A stretch of DNA of 39,631 nucleotides, from positions 1 through 39,631 of IMG/VR virus record IMGVR_UViG_3300020194_000428. One strand, written 5' to 3'. Below, one piece after another: positions 31,636-37,457 of this stretch. Position numbers and translations under genes: made by a program. The DNA comes from a virus. Below the pieces are notes generated by a model. It saw only the letters and a program-made list of their open reading frames with translations, was not told the DNA's origin and ran no database searches. The number at the start of each line of letters is the position of its first letter. The stretch's first letter is position 1.

Positions 31636-33179
31636 ATTTTAAAACTGCTAAATCCGTATATGACTCCCTTGAAGGGAAGCGATACCAATACTTAGACCGC
31701 GCCAGGTCGTGCTCTAAGTTAACACTGCCTTACGTGATGCCCGAAGAGGGACACGGACCGCATAGCAGACTTGAGACACCTTTTCAGGGCGTTGGGGCTC
31801 GCGGAGTAAATAACCTCGCCTCGAAATTACTGTTAGCACTCCTTCCGCCTAACGCCCCGTTCTTTAGATTAAACATTGACAAGTATGCCCTGGCGAACGA
31901 AGGGGCCCCTGAAGAGTTGATCTCTGAGATCGAAACCAGTCTGCAACAAGTCGAGGAGTCAGTCATGGGTGAGATCAGCCGTGAGGCCTACCGGACTGCT
32001 ATCCATGCTGCCCTAAAGCATCTTATCGTGACTGGTAATGTGTTGTTGTATTTACCTGACGAAGGAGGCATCCGGGTGTTTCACTTGGACCGCTTTGTGA
32101 TCGACAGAGACCCTATGGGTAACGTGATTCACATAGCCACCAAAGAAAACCTTAGTTATGAGGCAGTTGATGATGAGGTCAAGGAGGCCTTAGCGAGCTC
32201 TGGAGGCCAACCCACTGACGAGATTCACCTCTACACAGCTGCTTGTCGGGAAGGGGACAACTTTGTGATTTACCAGGATGTCAACGGGGTCGCATTGCCA
32301 AATTCTGGGGGAGCCGTTAAGGCTGACAAGAACCCATTCATCCCGCTTAGGTTCTCCCGGATTGACGGAGAGAGTTATGGTCGTGGTTACGTCGAAGAAT
32401 ACTTAGGTGACCTACAGTCACTTGAGGGACTCACTCGGGCCATCGTTGAGGGATCAGCGGCGGCTGCCAAGGTGATGTTCCTGGTTAATCCGAATGGAAC
32501 TACACGGGCCCGGACGTTGGCTGAGAGCCCTAGTGGCGCTATTGTCCAAGGAAACGCTGCTGATGTAACAACACTACAACTAAACAAGGTGAACGACTTC
32601 AGGACCGCCCAAGCGTCGATCCAAGTGATCTCTGACCGACTTGGTGCTGCCTTCTTGCTTACCTCGGGTGTTGTGCGTAATGCTGAGCGAGTCACCGCCG
32701 AGGAGATCCGTATGCTTTCCCAAGAGCTCGAGTCAGCCTTAGGAGGGTTGTATTCGTTGTTGTCAACTGAGATGCAGATGCCCTTTGTCAACAGGCTCAT
32801 GGACGTCATGAAGCGCAAGAAGAAGCTCCCTGCCCTCCCTAAGGACGTTGTGAGCCCAGTGATCATCACGGGGGTCGAGGCACTAGGCCGAGGGAACGAC
32901 CTACAGAAGCTTGACTTGTTCCTTGCAGGGGCAGCACAAGTGGTAGGGCCACAAGCTGTTGCTGAGTTTGTGAATGTTGGTGAATATTTCCAGAGGCGGG
33001 CAACCTCATTGGGCATCAAGACCGCTGGGCTCGTTAAGAGTCAAGAGGAGATACAAGCTGAACAACAACAAGCTCAACAAATGGCGATGCTTCAGCAGAT
33101 AGCCCCACAAGGCATCAAGGCCCTTTCTGACCAATCTATTGAACAACAAAGGCAACAAGGGGCACCTGAACCCGAATAA
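31632..33179 (+). CDS. Portal (head-tail connector) protein (T7 gp8-like)
   Basis: A 515-residue protein (T7 gp8: 536) forming the dodecameric ring through which DNA enters and leaves. It has the N-terminal 'YDSLEGKRYQYLDRARSCSK' region, 'FQGVGARGVNNLASKLLLALLPPN' split here as VGARGVNNLASKL, the stem/wing portion 'SRIDGESYGRGYVEEYLGDL', and 'ERVTAEEIRMLSQELESALG' characteristic of podovirus portals. The C-terminal crown is Gln-rich. Followed 7 nt later by the scaffold gene. Confidence 0.95.
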   Translation: MNFKTAKSVYDSLEGKRYQYLDRARSCSKLTLPYVMPEEGHGPHSRLETPFQGVGARGVNNLASKLLLALLPPNAPFFRLNIDKYALANEGAPEELISEIETSLQQVEESVMGEISREAYRTAIHAALKHLIVTGNVLLYLPDEGGIRVFHLDRFVIDRDPMGNVIHIATKENLSYEAVDDEVKEALASSGGQPTDEIHLYTAACREGDNFVIYQDVNGVALPNSGGAVKADKNPFIPLRFSRIDGESYGRGYVEEYLGDLQSLEGLTRAIVEGSAAAAKVMFLVNPNGTTRARTLAESPSGAIVQGNAADVTTLQLNKVNDFRTAQASIQVISDRLGAAFLLTSGVVRNAERVTAEEIRMLSQELESALGGLYSLLSTEMQMPFVNRLMDVMKRKKKLPALPKDVVSPVIITGVEALGRGNDLQKLDLFLAGAAQVVGPQAVAEFVNVGEYFQRRATSLGIKTAGLVKSQEEIQAEQQQAQQMAMLQQIAPQGIKALSDQSIEQQRQQGAPEPE

Positions 33180-33186
33180 CTAATAA

Positions 33187-33969
33187 ATGGCCGAACTACA
33201 AACCAGCACGATGGTAAGCCCGTCAGTGCAAGAACAAGAAGCAGCTGATAACACAGAAGCAATGGCCCAAGCTTGGGATGACAAGCAGGAGGCACTACAA
33301 CAAGAACTTGGGGATGGCTTAGTGTCAGAGCCCGAGGAACAAGCACAGGAGCGCCCAGAGTGGCTTCCTGAGAAGTTTTCAAACCCCGAAGAAATGGCGA
33401 AAGCCTATGGTGAACTTGAATCAAAGCTTGGGAATCCCACTGAGGAGCCCACTGAGACCGAGGAGCCCTCTGAGGCTTTTCAATCGATCAACCAAGCCAC
33501 TGAGGAGTTCATGGACTCAGGGACTCTTAGTGACGACACCTTCAAGAACCTGGAAGCCTCAGGACTCCCCCGTGAGCTTGTAGAGTCGTATATTGCAGGA
33601 CAGCAAGCAATCGCTGAGAGTCAGACCGCTGCTGTTTTCGAGATCGCAGGAGGACAAGATAACTACACGGCGATGGCTGAGTGGGCCACAGAGGCACTCG
33701 ATGAGGCCTCGTTAGATGCGTTCAACCAGATCGTGGAGACAGGCACAATTGAGCAGGCAAAGGTAGCAGTCCAAGGGCTCTACTCCCAGTATCAAGCGGC
33801 CAGTGGAGCGGCACCTAAGATTGTCCAAGGGAACACTTCAGGGAATGCAGTGGCTCCGTTTGGGTCATCCCAGCAAGTCAGTATGGCTATGCGTGACCCT
33901 AGGTATAACAGGGATCCTGCGTATCGTGAAGAGATCCAAAGACGCCTTGCAATCTCTGACGTTCTTTAA
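33187..33969 (+). CDS. Capsid scaffolding protein (T7 gp9-like)
   Basis: A 260-residue very acidic protein. It starts MAELQTSTMVSPSVQEQEAA and carries the family hallmark 'WLPEKFSNPEEMAKAYGELE'. The middle is Glu/Thr/Pro-rich and helical, and the C-terminus has 'MRDPRYNRDPAYREEIQRRL', also typical. It directs prohead assembly and leaves before DNA packaging. Immediately upstream of the lysis cassette instead of the capsid gene, which is unusual. Confidence 0.92.
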   Translation: MAELQTSTMVSPSVQEQEAADNTEAMAQAWDDKQEALQQELGDGLVSEPEEQAQERPEWLPEKFSNPEEMAKAYGELESKLGNPTEEPTETEEPSEAFQSINQATEEFMDSGTLSDDTFKNLEASGLPRELVESYIAGQQAIAESQTAAVFEIAGGQDNYTAMAEWATEALDEASLDAFNQIVETGTIEQAKVAVQGLYSQYQAASGAAPKIVQGNTSGNAVAPFGSSQQVSMAMRDPRYNRDPAYREEIQRRLAISDVL

Positions 33970-33972
33970 ATC

Positions 33973-34161
33973 ATGAGCACAATAATTAACTACATCGTAG
34001 ACAACAAAGACACCCTTATCAGTACCTTTACGGCTATCGTTGCGGCCGCTTCAGCCATCGCGGCATTGACGCCTACCCCTACCGATGACTCGATTACTGC
34101 TAAGCTCTACAAGATCGTTGACTGGCTTGCTCTTAACGTAGGGAAAGCGAAAGATAAATGA
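33973..34161 (+). CDS. Small membrane protein, probable holin
   Basis: A 62-residue protein with one strong hydrophobic segment ('LISTFTAIVAAASAIAALTP'), then 'TPTDDSITAKLYKIVDWLAL' and a Lys-rich end (NVGKAKDK). This plan, 'ASAIAALTPTP-x-DD', is typical of small phage membrane proteins beside endolysins in marine podoviruses. It lies 2-3 genes before the amidase. A terminator begins 26 bp after its stop. A second candidate is at 10820. Confidence 0.62.
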   Translation: MSTIINYIVDNKDTLISTFTAIVAAASAIAALTPTPTDDSITAKLYKIVDWLALNVGKAKDK

Positions 34162-34186
34162 TCGCGTCCATCGTTAGATTATTAAT

Positions 34187-34220
34187 AGCCTTCCCGTCCC
34201 TGGGGAGGCTTTTTCTTTCT
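34187..34220 (+). terminator. Rho-independent terminator within the head gene block
   Basis: AGCCTTCCC pairs with GGGGAGGCT (9 bp, one G-T) around GTCCCT, followed by TTTTTCTTTCT. It separates portal/scaffold/holin-like genes from the lipoprotein and amidase. Partial read-through would set lower levels of lysis enzymes. Confidence 0.85.
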
Positions 34221-34227
34221 ATAAGAG

Positions 34228-34425
34228 ATGAATACACTAAAGAGCTTTCTAATCGCAGGTATACTCGTCATCGCACCCTTATCAACAACTGGGTGCACGA
34301 CTCTAAAGCCAAGCCGGATACCCGAAATGATCCAGAGGCTTAATGCCCACGACTTTGACAAAGACGAGAAACAAACAATTTCTTCGTTACTTAACTACAT
34401 TAACTACTTAGAGAATGAGTTGTAG
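34228..34425 (+). CDS. Small lipoprotein, probable outer-membrane spanin (Rz1-like)
   Basis: A 65-residue protein with a lipoprotein signal peptide: MNTLK, hydrophobic 'SFLIAGILVIAPL', then the lipobox STTGC with C23. The mature part (~43 residues) is polar and helical ('LNAHDFDKDEKQTISSLLNY'). Its size, lipobox and place next to an amidase suit an o-spanin that helps disrupt the outer membrane in the last step of lysis. I do not see a matching inner-membrane spanin; a unimolecular or unlinked partner is possible. It overlaps the amidase start by 11 nt. Confidence 0.65.
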   Translation: MNTLKSFLIAGILVIAPLSTTGCTTLKPSRIPEMIQRLNAHDFDKDEKQTISSLLNYINYLENEL

Positions 34426-35038
34426 TGCATGGTTCAGTGGCTCAGCGATTCCCCAAGATGATGTTGAGCCGATCTTAGCGATCTGCGTAGGGCATAGTCG
34501 AGCAGTAGACATGGGAGCTTCTTCGGTTGACAATGAAACCACGGAGTGGGACTACAACCTACGAGTGGCCAAAGCGATGAAGGAGCGCTTAGACAAGCTC
34601 GGGGTTCCCAGTATGATTGTCTGTGAATATCCGGGTCAGAACTACTTTGATGCCATGGAGCGACTAGGGAAGTTCTTGAAGGACAAGAAGGTAAAAGCAG
34701 CCATAGAGCTTCACTTTAACTCAGCAGGGACGTCAGCGCATGGTAGCGAGATGCTCTACTGGCACAGGTCCAGTAAAGGGAAAGAGATCGCTGAGTGTCT
34801 ACAAGAGGTGGTTGTTAATGAATTTAAAACAAGGGACAGAGGTATTAAACCACGGACAAAGCGAGAGCGAGGCTCAAAGTTTCTTCGAGTTACTCCATGC
34901 CCCTCAGTGATCGCTGAGCCGTTCTTTGGGTCCAACATGGACGAATGGAATCAATTTAAACTTAACCACGATAGCCTGGGTGTTGCTCTGGCTAACGGAT
35001 TCAACAACTACTATAACCATGAAACGTCAAGGAGTTAG
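34415..35038 (+). CDS. Endolysin: N-acetylmuramoyl-L-alanine amidase (Amidase_3)
   Basis: A 207-residue zinc amidase cleaving the bond between MurNAc and the peptide stem. Zinc ligands H27 ('ICVGHSR'), E44 ('ETTEWDYNLRVA') and H100 ('IELHFNSAG') and the catalytic E168 ('VIAEPFFGS') are in the usual order. There is no signal peptide, so it needs a holin to reach the wall. T7's lysozyme (gp3.5) is an Amidase_2-type enzyme in the middle region; here a different amidase family occupies a late position between scaffold and capsid. Confidence 0.9.
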   Translation: MSCSAWFSGSAIPQDDVEPILAICVGHSRAVDMGASSVDNETTEWDYNLRVAKAMKERLDKLGVPSMIVCEYPGQNYFDAMERLGKFLKDKKVKAAIELHFNSAGTSAHGSEMLYWHRSSKGKEIAECLQEVVVNEFKTRDRGIKPRTKRERGSKFLRVTPCPSVIAEPFFGSNMDEWNQFKLNHDSLGVALANGFNNYYNHETSRS

Positions 35039-35255
35039 CCTAAGGAAGGAGCACAAGTCTAAGAAAGGGGGCCTTACTGAAAAGGGTAGGAAATACTACA
35101 ACAACAAGACTGGTAGTAAGCTTAAGAGACCTCAACCCGGTGGAGGGCCTCGTAAACGGTCATTCTGTGCACGCATGAGTGGCGTTAAGGGACCTATGAA
35201 AGATGAGAACGGTCCTACGCGCAAAGCGTTAGCCCTAAGGCGGTGGAAATGCTAA
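35019..35255 (+). CDS. DUF6321-like small basic protein
   Basis: A 78-residue very basic protein. 'KSKKGGLTEKGRKYYNNKTG', 'GPRKRSFCARMSGVKGPMKD' and 'GPTRKALALRRWKC' match the conserved parts of DUF6321, a family seen in many phages and some bacteria and of unknown function; its charge suggests nucleic-acid binding. It overlaps the amidase end by 20 nt. The ATG at 35019 begins the conserved part; the frame upstream lies in the amidase gene. Confidence 0.8.
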   Translation: MKRQGVSLRKEHKSKKGGLTEKGRKYYNNKTGSKLKRPQPGGGPRKRSFCARMSGVKGPMKDENGPTRKALALRRWKC

Positions 35256-35260
35256 AGATT

Positions 35261-35317
35261 ATGTATAATAAAACCAAAATTAAACGAAAAGGCCTCTCTA
35301 TTAAGAAGAAGAAGTGA
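35261..35317 (+). CDS. Possible 18-residue Lys-rich peptide
   Basis: An ATG 6 nt after the DUF6321 stop opens an 18-residue ORF (MYNKTKIKRKGLSIKKKK) whose TGA overlaps the GTG start of the next gene. Half the residues are Lys or Arg. It may be a real peptide or only a coupling leader. Length makes chance likely. Confidence 0.25.
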   Translation: MYNKTKIKRKGLSIKKKK

Positions 35318-35556
35318 GCAAAATAGACAAACCATCAGTTGATGACATCGTTAAGGTGGTATTTCTTGACCACGCACAGGACTTAGGGAAGCCCCTTGTC
35401 TGCACTGTGTATGGAGTGGTGGAGTATATAGATAAAACCTCCATGAACATTTTAACATGGCACCCTACTAACAAGGAGGACCAAAGCGAGGGTGTTAACC
35501 AAACAGTATACACAATCATACGGAGCTGCATAACGCGGCTCAGAGTATTAATTTAA
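35314..35556 (+). CDS. Small protein before the capsid gene, unknown function
   Basis: An 80-residue protein starting at GTG: MSKIDKPSVDDIVKVVFLDH. Alternating strands ('PLVCTVYGVVEYIDKTSMNI', 'VNQTVYTIIRSCITRLRVLI') suggest a small SH3-like or OB-like barrel. No family recognised. Start is GTG overlapping the preceding small ORF; no later ATG before residue 44 fits. It is followed by a 137 bp non-coding leader before the capsid. Confidence 0.6.
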   Translation: MSKIDKPSVDDIVKVVFLDHAQDLGKPLVCTVYGVVEYIDKTSMNILTWHPTNKEDQSEGVNQTVYTIIRSCITRLRVLI

Positions 35557-35693
35557 AACTTTCATTGCGTCCAATAAACCCAAGGACATCAAACAATAAA
35601 CATTCAGCCTGATGCGTCAGACAACTGATCGTTTCGTTGGTGACTAACGACTACGGACAATATAAACAAAACAAACTATAACCAAAAATTATT
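35557..35693 (+). promoter_or_regulatory. Capsid leader, probable late promoter region
   Basis: The longest non-coding gap among the late genes, directly before the most highly expressed gene. It holds CTGATGCGTCAG (small hairpin) and ACGACTACGGACAATATAAAC, then an A-rich stretch up to the ATG. A phage RNA polymerase promoter is expected here, but no motif shared with other gaps was found, so its exact place is undecided. Confidence 0.35.
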
Positions 35694-36797
35694 ATGGCAC
35701 TAGATAACTATCCCTCCATTCCGGGTAAAGTGAATGGCACAGGGGCACGGACTGCGCCTGCTGGTTCTCCATCAGTAGACAACGCTCTGTTCCTGAAAGT
35801 ATTTAGCGGTGAGATTCTTACAGCGTTTGATGAATCAAATGTTGCTAAAGACCTCATCATGACTCGCACGATCTCCAGCGGAAAGAGCGCTCAGTTCCCA
35901 GTAACAGGCAAGGCAGAAGCCAAGTATCATGTTCCTGGTGATGATCTTCTTGGCACTAGCGACTACTTGTCCCAAATTGCTCACAACGAGAAGGTAATTA
36001 ACATTGACGACATGCTCGTCGCTTCGACTCTTATCCCAAGAATCGATGAAGTTAAAAATCATTACGATCTTCGGAGCATATACGGAAAAGAGCTCGGAAA
36101 GGCACTCGCTAAGCGTCTGGACATCCAGATTCTTAACACTTTGTTTGCTGCTGGTCTCACCACTACTCCAAACTACACTGGGGGCCCTACTGGCACCGAG
36201 ATCTTTGGAAGTAATGTAGACACTATGACTGCTGGAGGACTTGTGGACGCACTCTTTGAGTGTGCTCGCGCCCTTGATGAGAAAGAGGTCCCATCTGATG
36301 ACCGCTTTGCTATCTTGACTCCGTTCCAGTATTACAAGTTGCTCACTGCTGACAACGTAGCAATCAACAAGGACACCTCGAGTGGTTCTGCTGATGCTGC
36401 TAAAGGTAACATTGTTGAGGTAGCTGGTATCAAGCTTTACAAGAGTCCGCACCTTGCAGGAGTTCAAGCTGCTGTATCGGCGAAGACCAATGATGATAAC
36501 GCGGTTGCTAACAGCCCGTTTGCAGACACTAACATCGCTTCACCCTCATCTGGTTACAAAGGTGAGCTTGATGGTGTTGCTGATACTCAGTCTGGTTCTA
36601 CCCTTAACAGTCATGGCTTCGTTGCTGGACACTCGTCTGCTGTTGGTTGCGTTAAGCTTCTCGACCTCGCTACTGAGTCCGAGTATCTCATTGAGCGTCA
36701 GTCCACCTTGTTCGTTGCTAAGTATGCAATGGGCCTTGGTGTTCTTCGCCCTGAGTCTGCTGTTGTGGTTAACACCACTACATCTGCTGCTGCTTAA
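35694..36797 (+). CDS. Major capsid protein (T7 gp10-like)
   Basis: A 367-residue HK97-fold capsid protein (T7 10A: 345). Family features include 'DNALFLKVFSGEILTAFDES', 'TRTISSGKSAQFPVTGKAEA', 'INIDDMLVASTLIPRIDEVK', 'YDLRSIYGKELGKALAKRLD' and 'RFAILTPFQYYKLLT'. The codon use is the cleanest of the window, as expected of the most abundant protein. It is preceded by a long leader and followed by a strong terminator, matching the position of the T7 late terminator. No slippery frameshift site for a 10B-like extension was noticed before the stop. Confidence 0.96.
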   Translation: MALDNYPSIPGKVNGTGARTAPAGSPSVDNALFLKVFSGEILTAFDESNVAKDLIMTRTISSGKSAQFPVTGKAEAKYHVPGDDLLGTSDYLSQIAHNEKVINIDDMLVASTLIPRIDEVKNHYDLRSIYGKELGKALAKRLDIQILNTLFAAGLTTTPNYTGGPTGTEIFGSNVDTMTAGGLVDALFECARALDEKEVPSDDRFAILTPFQYYKLLTADNVAINKDTSSGSADAAKGNIVEVAGIKLYKSPHLAGVQAAVSAKTNDDNAVANSPFADTNIASPSSGYKGELDGVADTQSGSTLNSHGFVAGHSSAVGCVKLLDLATESEYLIERQSTLFVAKYAMGLGVLRPESAVVVNTTTSAAA

Positions 36798-36814
36798 TAG
36801 CACACCCTAAATTC

Positions 36815-36860
36815 ATGCCTCGTCCTCATTAAGTTGGGGACGGGGCATTTTTTCATTTTT
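36815..36860 (+). terminator. Terminator after the capsid gene (T7 T-phi position)
   Basis: ATGCCTCGTCCTC pairs with GGGGACGGGGCAT over 13 bp with two G-U pairs around ATTAAGTT, followed by TTTTTTCATTTTT. Position directly behind the capsid gene equals that of the late terminator T-phi in T7, which tunes capsid against tail expression. Confidence 0.92.
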
Positions 36861-36866
36861 AAAATT

Positions 36867-37457
36867 ATGCCACTCACTACAAAACTCGAAGCCGTCAATA
36901 CGATGCTGGGTAACATTGGGGAAAGCCCAGTGACTCAAATCACTGTTACTTCCACTCTACCTATCTCTGCGGTCACCGCGATCACCGTGTTAGACGAAGT
37001 TAGTCGCGAGGTTCAATCAGAGGGATGGCACTTCAATACGGTCAATAAGCAGACGCTTAGCCCTAATGTTAGCAATGAGATCGTCCTCGATGATAACATT
37101 CTGCACATAGATACCCTAGATGGCTCTAAGGACATTGTGCAACGCGGAGGCAAGCTGTTTAACCGTGAAGACAATACATTCACTTTTACAGGAGACATTG
37201 ACGTCAGGTTGATGTTCCTTTTAGATTTCACTGATCTCCACGAACAAGCTAGGAGATACATTACACTTAAAGCCTCAAGGGTCTTCCAGACACGAGTCGT
37301 AGGGTCTCAAGAACTTGAGCAACAGATCCTCCGGGATGAACTCAAAGCACGCTACAACCTTGAAGAGATGGACGGACAAGGAGCCGACAGGACCATCTTT
37401 GATAACTACGATGTTGCCTCGTGTCTTGGTATTAACCGCAACTACGACCTTCTCTAA
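36867..37457 (+). CDS. Tail tubular protein A (T7 gp11-like)
   Basis: A 196-residue protein, the same length as T7 gp11 (196). It starts MPLTTKLEAVNTMLGNIGES, a segment strongly conserved in the family, and has 'VLDEVSREVQSEGWHFNT', 'LDFTDLHEQARRYITLKASR' and 'QQILRDELKARYNLEEMD'. Twelve copies form the gatekeeper ring between portal and nozzle. The ATG at 36867 was chosen by family length; upstream in frame lies the terminator hairpin. TAATG overlap with tail tubular B. Confidence 0.95.
   Translation: MPLTTKLEAVNTMLGNIGESPVTQITVTSTLPISAVTAITVLDEVSREVQSEGWHFNTVNKQTLSPNVSNEIVLDDNILHIDTLDGSKDIVQRGGKLFNREDNTFTFTGDIDVRLMFLLDFTDLHEQARRYITLKASRVFQTRVVGSQELEQQILRDELKARYNLEEMDGQGADRTIFDNYDVASCLGINRNYDLL

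Noticed and set aside
32387-33019. 210-residue minus-strand ORF under the portal gene
   Set aside because: Antisense shadow of a clearly identified gene; Ser/Arg/Pro-rich with no family motif.
34158-34343. 61-residue plus-strand ORF between holin-like and lipoprotein genes
   Set aside because: It runs through the terminator hairpin and overlaps the lipoprotein gene in another frame; the lipobox protein is the convincing one.
35835-36467. 210-residue minus-strand ORF under the capsid gene
   Set aside because: Antisense shadow of the major capsid gene caused by its strong codon bias.
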